Source: BJ22 sp021298375
GTDB taxonomy: Bacteria; Planctomycetota; Planctomycetia; Pirellulales; Pirellulaceae
Direction of reading: 5' to 3'
Length of the DNA stretch: 64,000 nt
NCBI GenBank assembly: GCA_046343015.1
Contig: JBKDOL010000058.1
Location: 17,593-81,592 of the forward strand
The position numbers and the translations under genes were made by a program. Every line of letters begins with the position of its first letter. The first letter of the stretch is position 1. The notes below the pieces were generated by a model. It did no database searches. It worked only from the letters and a program-made list of their open reading frames with translations, and was not told where the DNA came from. Positions 35,825-44,968 of this stretch are shown piece by piece.

Positions 35825-37870
35825 ATGAGCCTCGCCTCGACCTCGATCTCGCAATTGGCGATCAACACCATCCGAACCCTTTCGATGGATGCCGTTCAGA
35901 AAGCCAACAGCGGTCACCCCGGGACCCCAATGGCGCTGGCGCCTGTCGCCTATGAACTCTGGACCAATTGGCTGAACTACGACCCCGACCACCCCCACTG
36001 GCCGGCTCGTGACCGCTTTGTTCTCTCCTGTGGCCACGCCTCGATGTTGCTCTATTCCCTGCTGCACCTCAGCGGCGTGAAGCGCAGCGACGGCGGAGAG
36101 GAACTCTCGGTTTCGATCGAAGACATTCGCAACTTTCGCCAGTTGCACAGCCCCTGCGCGGGGCACCCCGAATTCGGCGAAGTGACCGGCGCGGAGACGA
36201 CGACCGGCCCTTTGGGTCAGGGGTGTGCCAACAGTGTCGGGATGGCGGTCGCTGCTCGCTGGCTGGCGGCCCGCTACGAGCGGCCCGGCTACGAAGGGCT
36301 GCTCAATCATCGCGTGTTCGCCCTGCTCAGCGACGGCGATGTGATGGAAGGGGTCGGTTGTGAAGCCGCCTCGCTCGCCGGACATCTGCGACTGGGAAAT
36401 CTCTGTTGGATCTACGACGACAATCGCATCACGATCGAAGGGAGTACCGACCTGGCGTTCACGGAGAATGTGGGCGCCCGCTTCGAGGCGCTCGGTTGGC
36501 GGGTTTACTATGTCGAGGACGCCAACGACCTCGCCTCTTTGGCCGGGGGATTCAAGTCATTTGAGGCCTCGGACGCTCGTCCCCTGCTGATCATTGTGCG
36601 CAGCGTCATTGGCTACGGTGCACCAAAAAAGCAAAACACGGCCGCTGCCCATGGAGCGCCCCTGGGCAAAGAGGAAGTCGCCGCAGCCAAAGCCTATTAC
36701 GGTTGGAGTGAGCCCGAGTTTGCGGTCCCGGGCGAAGTGGCTGAGCACTTTCGCGAAACGATCGGCAGGCAGGGGGCCGAGCGCTATCTGGCGTGGGCCG
36801 ATCTCTGGGCCCGATATCGCGCCGAGTTTCCAAAAGAAGCGGCTGAGCTGAAGCTGATCTGGAACCGCGAATTGCCTTCGGACTGGGAGGCTGCGGTCGA
36901 GTCTTTCGATGCCTCGGGCAAGCCAAATGCCACCCGAAACTGGTCAGGCAAAATTCTCAACGTCGTCGCTGATCAGATCCCTTGGCTGGTGGGAGGCTCG
37001 GCTGACTTGGCCGAGTCGAACAAGTCGCTGATCGAGTCAGCCGATGCCGGGCACTTTGCGGCAGGTAGCCATGGAGGTCGCAATTTTCATTTTGGAGTTC
37101 GCGAGCACGCCATGGCCTCGGCTTGTAACGGCATGGCACTCAGCGGCCTCCGTCCGTACTGTGCCACGTTTTTTGTTTTCACGGACTACCTCCGCCCGGC
37201 CCTTCGGCTCAGTGCCCTGATGCACCTCCCCGTGCTCTACATCATGACCCACGACTCGATTGGACTGGGGGAAGATGGGCCCACGCACCAACCAGTCGAG
37301 CAACTCGCCGCCTGTCGCGCCATCCCGAACCTGCTGGTCTTCCGCCCGGCCGATGGAGCGGAGACGCTGCAGGCCTACGCGGCGGCGATTGCCGAATCGC
37401 GCCGCCCCAGCATGCTGGTCCTGACCCGCCAGAACGTCCCGACGTATGACCGCCAAAAATTCGCCAGTGCCGCCGGTGTCCGCCAGGGTGGTTATGTTCT
37501 CTGGCAACCGCAGCCCCACTGCGATGTGATCCTGATCGGCACCGGCAGTGAACTGGAAATCTGTCTCCAGGCAGCCGAACAGTTGCTCGCGGCGGGCATC
37601 GCTCCGCGAGTCGTCAGCCTCCCCTGCTGGGAGCTGTTCGACGAACAGCCCGCCGAGTATCGCGAATCGGTTCTCCCAGCGGCTTGCACCCGGCGCATCG
37701 CCGTGGAAGCAGCCAGCGACTTTGGCTGGCACAAGTACCTCGGCACGAGCGGAGCCTTTGTCGGAATGAACTCCTTCGGAGCCTCGGCCCCCTACGATAA
37801 ACTTTATCAGCACTTCGGGATCACAACCGATCGGGTTGTGGCGACCGCGCGGAAGATGCTGGGGCGATAG
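35825..37870 (+). CDS. tkt: Transketolase
   Basis: This 681 aa thiamine-diphosphate enzyme of the pentose phosphate and Calvin pathways moves two-carbon units between sugars. Motifs include NSGHPGTPM, the ThDP/Mg segment LSDGDVMEGVGCEAASLAGH, the Glu-containing FHFGVREHAMASA, and HDSIGLGEDGPTHQPVEQL. The length is normal. The start is set at 35825 with AGGAAG eight bases before; ATG 35801 is an in-frame alternative. No phosphopentose partners are adjacent. Confidence 0.95.
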   Translation: MSLASTSISQLAINTIRTLSMDAVQKANSGHPGTPMALAPVAYELWTNWLNYDPDHPHWPARDRFVLSCGHASMLLYSLLHLSGVKRSDGGEELSVSIEDIRNFRQLHSPCAGHPEFGEVTGAETTTGPLGQGCANSVGMAVAARWLAARYERPGYEGLLNHRVFALLSDGDVMEGVGCEAASLAGHLRLGNLCWIYDDNRITIEGSTDLAFTENVGARFEALGWRVYYVEDANDLASLAGGFKSFEASDARPLLIIVRSVIGYGAPKKQNTAAAHGAPLGKEEVAAAKAYYGWSEPEFAVPGEVAEHFRETIGRQGAERYLAWADLWARYRAEFPKEAAELKLIWNRELPSDWEAAVESFDASGKPNATRNWSGKILNVVADQIPWLVGGSADLAESNKSLIESADAGHFAAGSHGGRNFHFGVREHAMASACNGMALSGLRPYCATFFVFTDYLRPALRLSALMHLPVLYIMTHDSIGLGEDGPTHQPVEQLAACRAIPNLLVFRPADGAETLQAYAAAIAESRRPSMLVLTRQNVPTYDRQKFASAAGVRQGGYVLWQPQPHCDVILIGTGSELEICLQAAEQLLAAGIAPRVVSLPCWELFDEQPAEYRESVLPAACTRRIAVEAASDFGWHKYLGTSGAFVGMNSFGASAPYDKLYQHFGITTDRVVATARKMLGR

Positions 37871-37948
37871 TCTTCAGGCATGTGGTAGACTGTTCGCAGG
37901 GTTGGCCGTCGGGCTGACGGCCCCAATTCGAGCGACAGGATCACTGCC

Positions 37949-38761
37949 ATGGCAACCCAACCTGAAACTGGCTCACTCGGCGAACAAATTCGCCGCCTCG
38001 GGCCCTGGCATCAGGACATTCAATTAACTGAAGAATTCAGCACCGGGCAGGTCTTCTCGCCCGATGGACGACTCAGTCGCGAGGCGAACCGCAACGTCTC
38101 GCTGCTCACGCTGAGAGATAACTTCGTCGAGCACATTCTGCACGTTTACCCGGAGGGATTGCGAGGTAAACGGTTTCTGGACTGCGCCTGCAATGCGGGA
38201 GGATACTGCTTTTGGGCGCGCGAACTCGGGGCCGACTTTGCTTTTGGCTTCGACATTCGCGACCACTGGATCGAACAGGCGAGGTTTGTCCAGCAGCAGC
38301 GGAACGTGGCGCCCACCGATCGGATCAAGTTTTCGGTTTGCGATCTGTACGCGCTCGAGGAAAAGCGGCTGCCCCAATTTGATGTGACCCTGTTCAAAGG
38401 GATCTTCTACCATCTCCCCGATCCAATCACCGGTTTGCGGATTGCTTCCGAATTGACCCGCGAGATTCTGATCTTCAATACGCAAACCGGTTGGGGCGAG
38501 CCCGATGGATTTCTCAAGCCGGGCCTCGAGGACACCCGGGCCCTGATGTCAGGAGCCTATGGACTCAACTGGCGTCCCACTGGGCCGGCAACCATGATTC
38601 CAGTGCTGCGCTGGCTCGGTTACCGCACGGCGAAGCTGATGTTCTTTCGTCAGCAAAAAAACAACCCCGACGGGAATCTGGGGCGGATGGAGATCTGGGC
38701 TTCCAAAGTGCCCGGCCTGCTCGACAAGTATGAAACCCAGCGCACTCTCTTTGACGAGTAA
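37949..38761 (+). CDS. SAM-dependent methyltransferase, CmoB/DUF1698-like (paralogue A)
   Basis: This 270 aa class I methyltransferase has an N-terminal RRLGPWHQDIQLTEEFSTG segment, then motif I LDCACNAGGYCFWAR, and GFDIRDHWIEQA holding the acidic SAM-binding residue. FKGIFYHLPDPITGL is similar to CmoB/DUF1698 proteins. The substrate is unknown; relatives carboxymethylate or methylate tRNA or act on sugars. It is a close paralogue of the gene at 45380-46318, sharing these motifs almost word for word. Confidence 0.82.
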   Translation: MATQPETGSLGEQIRRLGPWHQDIQLTEEFSTGQVFSPDGRLSREANRNVSLLTLRDNFVEHILHVYPEGLRGKRFLDCACNAGGYCFWARELGADFAFGFDIRDHWIEQARFVQQQRNVAPTDRIKFSVCDLYALEEKRLPQFDVTLFKGIFYHLPDPITGLRIASELTREILIFNTQTGWGEPDGFLKPGLEDTRALMSGAYGLNWRPTGPATMIPVLRWLGYRTAKLMFFRQQKNNPDGNLGRMEIWASKVPGLLDKYETQRTLFDE

Positions 38762-38843
38762 CGCGGAAGAAGAGTTCGGAATGCGGATAAACAACTCGGC
38801 CGGTGGTCATCGAATTCGATCCGAATGCAAATCCGACGAACGC

Positions 38844-39848
38844 TCAGTAGGGTCGCTTGCCGACCTCGGGACGAAATGAGGTCCGGGTCTCAGGCACCAG
38901 CAGCACCTGGCCGCTGCGCACATCGATCATTCGCCAGCCCGCCAGTTTTTCCAGCGGACCGTTGACGGCAATCCAGTTCCGCAAGGCATCGATCTTCTGC
39001 TGTCCGGTGGCCGGGCGACTTTGGGGATTGCCGTTGCACCACAAAACCCGGCTGCCATTGGCCGTCCAGACCTCGAATGGCGTCTCATCGCTTACGGGAG
39101 TCCCTGCCGGCCAGTAGAAGACGACGCGGTAAAGCCCCAACTCCTTCCACGATGATTGCAAGTCGCGGCAAATCTCGGCCGCCCGCTCAATCCGCTCGTC
39201 CTCTACTCGGCTCCACTCGCCCCCCTCCACTCGCGGTTGATGCACATTGATCCTCAACCAATCGGCGCTCTCCTCCGTGACGACGAGCGGTTGTCCGATC
39301 TGAACCGCCTGCCGATCGAGCCGTTGATAGCGCCCATTTCCCAAGTCGAGCAGGCCAACCGGTTGCCGGAAGGCGACGTCAATCTTCAACCCGTCTGCAG
39401 ACTTTTCGATTCGTCGAATCGTGTCGACGTAGGGAAGTCTGCAGAACTGTTCCGCCGCAATCTCGACCAGATCCTTGCTGAGCAGGCTCAAGCCTTGTGC
39501 ATTCAACTGCTCTGCCAGATGCACTTCAGGCTGACCGGGTACCCACTCATTGGCCGGCGGCAACTCGATTTTCTCCGGCGAGAGCGCGTAGCGGGCATGG
39601 TCTGGAAATGATTCGCCATACTCTTCCCAGAGCCAAGAGGCAGTCACCATGATTCCGAGCGTCGCGCCGACAAAGACGACGAAGGGATGGGTCAGCCAGC
39701 GGGCCAGACGAAAGCCCTCGGCGATTCGCCCCTCGCTCGCTTGCCGCGTCTGCTTTTTCGCAACCACTGTTCGCCTCGCTGGAGATGTAATGTCCCGATT
39801 CGGAACCTTGACTCTCTGGAACTTATCGACCAGACCGCTGCCTGCCAT
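38844..39848 (-). CDS. FtsQ/POTRA-like single-pass membrane protein
   Basis: This 334 aa protein has a short basic cytosolic N-terminus, one membrane segment (about residues 53-72) and an extracytoplasmic part. There a stretch (FCRLPYVDTIRRIEKSADG, then IDVAFRQPVGLLDLGNGRYQRLDRQAVQI) follows the pattern of the FtsQ/DivIB POTRA and beta domains: a membrane-proximal strand-helix-strand, then a P-V and D-x-x-G-like element. The match is by eye, not by search. The start is set at ATG 39848 because the longer frame begins with TTG. No other division genes are adjacent. Confidence 0.55.
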   Translation of the reverse strand: MAGSGLVDKFQRVKVPNRDITSPARRTVVAKKQTRQASEGRIAEGFRLARWLTHPFVVFVGATLGIMVTASWLWEEYGESFPDHARYALSPEKIELPPANEWVPGQPEVHLAEQLNAQGLSLLSKDLVEIAAEQFCRLPYVDTIRRIEKSADGLKIDVAFRQPVGLLDLGNGRYQRLDRQAVQIGQPLVVTEESADWLRINVHQPRVEGGEWSRVEDERIERAAEICRDLQSSWKELGLYRVVFYWPAGTPVSDETPFEVWTANGSRVLWCNGNPQSRPATGQQKIDALRNWIAVNGPLEKLAGWRMIDVRSGQVLLVPETRTSFRPEVGKRPY

Positions 39849-40030
39849 TTGCTCGAGTCGATTCAATCGGCGCAACCGGAACGGCCAGTGCAGACGTCAG
39901 GCTGGTTGGCAGGAGGTGTGCAGATAAAGCGAGTGAGCCGCCGAGCGAGGGGAGCTTGGCAACCCTGCTCCCTCCGCGCTCCGCAAGAAGCTGCCCGCCG
40001 TCGTCGGGGGGGCTTTGACCCACGATTCGG

Positions 40031-41080
40031 CTACTTGCCCGCGACTGGGTCCGCGGCGGGCCAGGCGAGGTCAATGATCACCGGACGATGGTCCGAGCCT
40101 GCCTTGGCACCGACCTGGCGACGGAGCACGCTTACTCCCGGGGTAACCAGTGCATGGTCGATCGGGATCGCCAGAAATGGCATCCCGTCAGGGCTCCAAC
40201 TCGGCTGCAAGCCAAATCCCTGCCGGCTGTCGCGCAGGCTGGTACGGGCCAAAAATTGTCGCATGTCCTGGGACCAGGTCGTGCAATTGAAATCGCCGAC
40301 AACGACGCGCTCGCAGGGATCGGAAACCAATTCTTCCGCGAGCGCCTTAAACTGCCGGTCGCGGAGGGCGAGTTGGGAATTGCCCAAGGGATTAATCAGG
40401 TGGGCAGCGACAATTTCCAGCGGTCGACCGGAAAGCTCGACCGTTGCCCGGAGCACCGGCATTTCAGCCGCCTCCGGCATTCGCGGAACATCCCGCGGAG
40501 CCCGCAGCGGCAATTTGCTGAACAGGGCGATTCCAAAGCCGTGAGTCCGCGGTCGCTCCAACGCGTGAGGGTAGTCCCTGCACAGTTCCTGCAGCGCCTG
40601 TTTCCAGAAGTGCGTGTACTCGATGATGACCAGGACGTCTGGGTTGTGTCGACGGATCTCGGCGACGACATCCGCCGCGCGCCGATTGTGAACCAGCACG
40701 TTATAAGACATCACCCGCAGTCCCCGCGCTGAGGCAGGTTGCGGATTGCCAGGATCCGGAAAATAAACCGGCATGATTCCGGCGAACGCGGCAGCACTGG
40801 CCAGCAAAACAACGAGCGCCATCCACCAGCGGCGATAACCGAGCAGGAGGAGTCCGGAGAGAAGCAAGCCAGCGAACCACTGGACCTGAAAATTGACCGC
40901 CAGCTCGGCCAGCATCAGCCGGGGAGAGAGAAAGGAAAAGAGAAAAAGGAATAGCGGCACTCCTGCAGTCAGATACAGAAACGCCGTGGTGAGGTCCGGT
41001 CGCCCATCGAGGCCTCGGTTGCCTCCGTGGATTGACTCTGAATCAGCCGTCGCTTGTTCGTGCTGGTCCCGGGCTGGCAT
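40031..41080 (-). CDS. Endonuclease/exonuclease/phosphatase-fold membrane protein
   Basis: This 349 aa protein has about three hydrophobic segments (about 30-107), then an EEP domain with MSYNVL, the Glu of VIIEYTHFW, VGDFNCTTWS, IDHALV and GSDHRPVI. These supply the Mg and catalytic residues. Proteins of this kind include sphingomyelinase-like and lipid phosphodiesterases as well as nucleases; the membrane part favours a lipid or envelope substrate. The catalytic residues are complete. Confidence 0.82.
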   Translation of the reverse strand: MPARDQHEQATADSESIHGGNRGLDGRPDLTTAFLYLTAGVPLFLFLFSFLSPRLMLAELAVNFQVQWFAGLLLSGLLLLGYRRWWMALVVLLASAAAFAGIMPVYFPDPGNPQPASARGLRVMSYNVLVHNRRAADVVAEIRRHNPDVLVIIEYTHFWKQALQELCRDYPHALERPRTHGFGIALFSKLPLRAPRDVPRMPEAAEMPVLRATVELSGRPLEIVAAHLINPLGNSQLALRDRQFKALAEELVSDPCERVVVGDFNCTTWSQDMRQFLARTSLRDSRQGFGLQPSWSPDGMPFLAIPIDHALVTPGVSVLRRQVGAKAGSDHRPVIIDLAWPAADPVAGK

Positions 41081-41186
41081 GAGTTATCGTCCACGCGTCC
41101 GGTCAAACCGAGACGTTTCTGGGGCCCCGCCGGTACTTCCGCAAAGCCCCCCGGGGCAGAGCCAACCGCTCGACGCTGCCTTTTAA

Positions 41187-41218
41187 GGGCTACCTCGTGC
41201 TGGGCTACCTCGTGTCAG
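41187..41218. repeat. Tandem duplication, about 15 bp x 2
   Basis: GGGCTACCTCGTG occurs twice with a 15-base period between the EEP protein and the DUF4254 gene; the second copy runs up to the DUF4254 stop. Confidence 0.75.
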
Positions 41219-41823
41219 GCGGCCCGCCGCTGGGCGGTTGCGTTGTAAATCTGGGGATTGAGGTTTGGGTCATTGTACATCTTGTACTGGCGATAGGTTC
41301 GATGTCGGGTTTTGCCAGCAAAAATGTCATGAATCAGCCGCTGCGTCGCCGCGACCAGGTCCTGTTGCTGCTGACGGCAACGATTCAGTTTGCCCAGAAC
41401 CGAAGCGCGGTGCTCGGGGCTGGCGTCACTGCGCTGCAACTGTTCTTCCAGATGGTAAATTCGCAAGGCCATGATCGAGAGCCGGTCGATCGCACTTCCC
41501 GGAGTCTCGGTATTCAGGCGGGCGTCCAGTTCCAGTGCCACCCGCGCCTGTTCCAATTGCTCGGCAATGTGGTCGTCGAGCCGCTCAATCCAGTCGTTGC
41601 GCTGCTGGTTGTAGCGGTCGATGGCTCGTTTGACGTCGGCGATCTCGCGGTCGCTCGCGACCGGGCTGCGGGCAATGTCTTCTTCATGCCACAGCAGGAA
41701 ATTCCAGCGATGCTGCTCGCAAACGATCCCCAACGTTCCATCCTGGGAATTGAGCACTGGCCCCAAATGCCAACGGGCCACCATGTCTGTCTGCAAAGCC
41801 ACCACTTGTTTAATATCAATCAT
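41215..41823 (-). CDS. DUF4254 protein
   Basis: This 202 aa, largely helical protein matches DUF4254 in conserved patches: NFLLWHEEDIARSP, VKRAIDRYNQQRND, ETPGSAIDRLSIMALRIYHLEEQ, and the basic C-terminal region. The family has no proven function but commonly sits with glycosyltransferases of lipopolysaccharide or other surface glycans. A GT9 gene lies just upstream here on the same strand. Confidence 0.82.
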   Translation of the reverse strand: MIDIKQVVALQTDMVARWHLGPVLNSQDGTLGIVCEQHRWNFLLWHEEDIARSPVASDREIADVKRAIDRYNQQRNDWIERLDDHIAEQLEQARVALELDARLNTETPGSAIDRLSIMALRIYHLEEQLQRSDASPEHRASVLGKLNRCRQQQQDLVAATQRLIHDIFAGKTRHRTYRQYKMYNDPNLNPQIYNATAQRRAA

Positions 41824-41930
41824 CAGCGTTCATCCTGAACCGTGGCGAATCCTTAACGAACCGGGGATTCTAGAAAAACCTCACGTGTCGCCGCAAGACA
41901 GGTTTTAGGCCCCGGCTTGCCATCCCCGCA

Positions 41931-42025
41931 GTGATCCCGCTTGGCCCAAGTGATCCCGCTTGGCCCAAGTGATCCTACTTGGCCCAAGTGATCCTACTTG
42001 GCCCAAGTGATCCCACTTGTCCCAG
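41931..42025. repeat. Tandem array, 19 bp x 5
   Basis: Five 19-base units follow the consensus GTGATCC[CT][GA]CTTGGCCCAA. The first four are nearly identical and the fifth has diverged. Across the unit junction each carries the palindrome CTTGGCCCAAG. The array sits between the glycosyltransferase stop and the DUF4254 start. The units have no spacers, so this is not a CRISPR. Confidence 0.95.
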
Positions 42026-42055
42026 CTGCCCCATTTCCTCGCGCGGGCGGAGCCA

Positions 42056-43108
42056 TCAAGCGGCGGGTCGTGCGTTCTGCTTGTTGTGCGGCCTTGCCGC
42101 CTGCAAGGCTTGGCCGACTCCGGCGAGCACCTCTTCAACCGGGATGTCGCACATGGCCGTATTGGCGGCGCTGCGCCGTTGGCGGCTGGTCCCCGACTGG
42201 TACCACTTTTGAATGGCAATTTGCCTCGGCCCGTAGGCTCCGCTGTCTTGGGGGCGAGTGGGGCCATACAGGCCGACACAGGCACAGCCCATCGCCACTG
42301 CAATGTGCAAGGGACCGGTATCACCCGCGACGAAGACTTCAGCAAGACTGGCCAGTGCGGCGAGATCCGGCAGTGAGGTCGGCGGAGCCAGCCGCGCGGA
42401 ATGGTTGCTTGCCGCAACCGCCTCTTGAGCCATCGCGCGCTCTGCGTCCCCTGCCCAGAGCACGACTGAGGGGAGTCCAAAAGCGCGTTCCGCTGCTTGG
42501 GCTAGGAGCCCAAAGCGGTCGGCTGGCCATTGCTTCGATGGCCAACCCGCTCCCGGATTGAGCAGCAGAAACTGCTTCAGCCCCTCAGCCTCCAGCCAAC
42601 TTTGGCAGCGATCCAGCGATTCCTGGCAGACGGGCAAGTCAAATCGGACTTCGCCCGGCTCAAGCTTGATTCCCCTGAGCAGTTCCAAGGTTCGGTCGAC
42701 CAGATGAGTTGAACGAGGTCGGACCAGCCGGTTGTTCAGCCAGGCCGAGCCCTCGCGCCCAAACTTGCCGCCGAAGCCGATTCGCAGGGGAGCTCCAGAG
42801 AGTCGCGCCAGCGCAGCGCTTTTGAGCAGCCCTTGAGGGTCAAAGGCAATCTCCGGTTGAAAGCTGCGAAGCTCGCCCCGCAGTTGTCGCCATGCAGCGG
42901 GCCGGCGGAGCCAACCGCGCGGAACAGGAATCAGCCGGTCGATTGCCGGATGGAGCCTCAGCAGTTTGCTCGCTGCTCCTTCAGCGGCCCAAGCGATTTG
43001 GCACTCGGGCATGTGCCGCTTCAGCTCGCAAGCGAGGGGCAACGTCAAAATGGCGTCCCCAATATGACTGAGGCGGCTGATCAAAAAGCGCGGACCAGTC
43101 GGGCTCAT
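42056..43108 (-). CDS. Glycosyltransferase family 9 (heptosyltransferase-like)
   Basis: This 350 aa GT-B enzyme of the ADP-heptose:LPS heptosyltransferase family has the N-terminal LISRLSHIGDAILTLPLACEL, the core LLLNPGAGWPSKQWPADRF and the donor-site region FVAGDTGPLHIAVAMGCACVGLYGPTRP. The donor may be ADP-heptose or another activated sugar. The start at 43108 has AAGGA upstream. It lies with DUF4254 and suggests a lipid-linked surface glycan. Confidence 0.88.
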   Translation of the reverse strand: MSPTGPRFLISRLSHIGDAILTLPLACELKRHMPECQIAWAAEGAASKLLRLHPAIDRLIPVPRGWLRRPAAWRQLRGELRSFQPEIAFDPQGLLKSAALARLSGAPLRIGFGGKFGREGSAWLNNRLVRPRSTHLVDRTLELLRGIKLEPGEVRFDLPVCQESLDRCQSWLEAEGLKQFLLLNPGAGWPSKQWPADRFGLLAQAAERAFGLPSVVLWAGDAERAMAQEAVAASNHSARLAPPTSLPDLAALASLAEVFVAGDTGPLHIAVAMGCACVGLYGPTRPQDSGAYGPRQIAIQKWYQSGTSRQRRSAANTAMCDIPVEEVLAGVGQALQAARPHNKQNARPAA

Positions 43109-43212
43109 GATTTTCAGTCCTTTGAAAATCGAAGTTCTTATCCGATTTGAGGCCGGGCAGTCGCCAGCCAGTGAGCATGGCCACAGCGTTGGGCAAACGC
43201 CCACCCAGCCGT

Positions 43213-43902
43213 TCAGTTCTCGAGCGAGATCTTCTTGATCATGTCGAGTCTGGGATACTTCTTGATGATGAACTCATTCCCCTCGGCCTGAAAGCGACCT
43301 TGAACTTCAGGAGAGTTCTCGCCGTACTCGGTGTTAATTTTCTTGAGCACGTCTTCACCTTCGACCACTTTGCCAAAGGGAGTAAAGCCCATCGCATCGA
43401 GCCGATTGTTGAAGCCGAGGTTGATGAAAAACTGGACAGAGCGGCTGTTCGGCACGCCTGTCTTGGCGAACGTAATCGTCCCGAAAATGTTGGATTGGCC
43501 TGCGTCTTGGTCGTCCTTGATTTTGGCTTCACTCCAGACTTCATTCACTTTCGGGTCACCGTGGATTCCAAACTGGAACATGAAGCCTTCGATGGCTCGA
43601 AAAACAGCGATGTCCTGAAAGTAGCCAATCTTGACAAGGTTGTAGAAGCGGTCGGCGCCATTGGGAGACCAGGCCCGGTTGACTTCGATCACGAAGTCAC
43701 CTTTGGTCGTTTCCACCTTCACCCGGAATTTGTCGGGAGCTTTTTCTGTGGCCTCTTCCGGAGCGGGGAGCTTGTCCTGTTCTTCAGTCAGGCCAGCCAT
43801 CGGGCGGGTCTCCGCCCAACCGAGACGATTGCCACCAGCCAAGGCGGAACAACCTAACCCAAACGCGAAACAGCAACCGAGCAACAGAATTTGCTTGAAC
43901 AT
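43213..43902 (-). CDS. Exported cyclophilin-type peptidyl-prolyl isomerase
   Basis: This 229 aa protein has a signal sequence (about 1-24) then a cyclophilin domain: VETTKGDFVIEVNRAWSPNGADRFYNLVKIGYF, FRAIEGFMFQFGIHGDP, FGTITFAKTG, SVQFFINLGFNN and FGKVVEGEDVL. The usual catalytic Arg of FHR is in VFRAIEGF. It acts outside the inner membrane. The start has AGGA eight bases ahead. Confidence 0.9.
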   Translation of the reverse strand: MFKQILLLGCCFAFGLGCSALAGGNRLGWAETRPMAGLTEEQDKLPAPEEATEKAPDKFRVKVETTKGDFVIEVNRAWSPNGADRFYNLVKIGYFQDIAVFRAIEGFMFQFGIHGDPKVNEVWSEAKIKDDQDAGQSNIFGTITFAKTGVPNSRSVQFFINLGFNNRLDAMGFTPFGKVVEGEDVLKKINTEYGENSPEVQGRFQAEGNEFIIKKYPRLDMIKKISLEN

Positions 43903-43948
43903 CAGGCGATTCCTGAAAAGGACAAGTGAAATGACAAATCGAACCCAA

Positions 43949-44968
43949 TCAGGCAGCCAGACTTTTGCGGTCCAGTGCCGCCGTGTTGGGGCGCACAAGG
44001 TCGGAGATAACTCCCAGTTTTTCCAGAACCGCCAGCGTGATGTAGGTCACATCGACTTCCCACCAGCGATGCCCATGCTGAGCAGAACGCGGGTCCGCGT
44101 GATGGTTGTTGTGCCATCCCTCGCCATTGGTAAGCAGGGCAAACAGCCAGTTGTTGCGACTGTCTTCCCGAGTCTCGTAATTTCGATAACCCCACATGTG
44201 CGCGAAGGAGTTAATCCCCCAGGTAACATGCCAAGTGAACACCGTTCGCATGATGACACCCCAGAAGAGCCATTGCAGGCCAACCTGCAAGGTCCCCGCG
44301 CCCGTGCCCGTCCAGAGCCAGCCGACCAGGAGGCCGGTGGCAAAAACAAGTACGGCGTGAGCCGCATAGAACCAGACCCAGTTCATGCCGCGCTGCAGCC
44401 AGAAGTAAAAGGGGTCCCGCATCAAGTCTCGGACGTACCGCTCATAGGCTGCCGAAGTACTCAAGTCTCGGTTGTCGATAAACAGCCAACCCATGTGTGC
44501 CCAGAACGCACTGACGCGCGGCGTATGCGGATCAGGCTGATGGTCCGAATGTTGGTGGTGGACGCGATGAACCAGAACCCAGCGGGCCGGGGAGTCCTGA
44601 AAGCTGCAGACACCCAGCGCCGCCAGCAGGTACTCAAACCACTTGGGGCACTTGAAGCCGCGGTGTGTCAGCAAGCGATGATAACCCGCACCGATCCCAA
44701 TCGAAGTGAAGATATAGTTTCCCAGCGGCAGGAACAGAACGCCCCACCACGAAAAAAAGTAAGGCAGGAAGGCGAGGGGAATCAGCAGGTGAAATACGAT
44801 TACCGGAAGCATGTATTCCCACAAGATCCGGCTTTGACCGTCAACTTTTTCTGGTTTCGGCAGCCGCTCTCGGCCAACCCGCTCCCCGTGTTCCGTTGAG
44901 TGAATATCCTTGGCAATCGCATCTTCGGGAGTGCCGTAAGCGGGGGAACTGGTCTGCATGGACTTCAT
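43949..44968 (-). CDS. Fatty acid (acyl-CoA delta-9 type) desaturase
   Basis: This 339 aa membrane di-iron enzyme introduces a double bond into fatty acyl chains. All three histidine boxes are present: HRLLTHR, HRVHHQHSD and NGEGWHNNHH. Two hydrophobic pairs span the membrane. It lies on the same strand as the cyclophilin, 46 bases upstream. ATG 44959 is an alternative start. Confidence 0.92.
   Translation of the reverse strand: MKSMQTSSPAYGTPEDAIAKDIHSTEHGERVGRERLPKPEKVDGQSRILWEYMLPVIVFHLLIPLAFLPYFFSWWGVLFLPLGNYIFTSIGIGAGYHRLLTHRGFKCPKWFEYLLAALGVCSFQDSPARWVLVHRVHHQHSDHQPDPHTPRVSAFWAHMGWLFIDNRDLSTSAAYERYVRDLMRDPFYFWLQRGMNWVWFYAAHAVLVFATGLLVGWLWTGTGAGTLQVGLQWLFWGVIMRTVFTWHVTWGINSFAHMWGYRNYETREDSRNNWLFALLTNGEGWHNNHHADPRSAQHGHRWWEVDVTYITLAVLEKLGVISDLVRPNTAALDRKSLAA

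Noticed and set aside
41931..42025. CRISPR array
   Set aside because: The 19-base units are directly adjacent with no spacers, and no cas genes are present.
43661..44899. Open frame of 412 codons on plus strand
   Set aside because: It is antisense to the desaturase and cyclophilin genes, which have full motifs; the frame is a compositional shadow.
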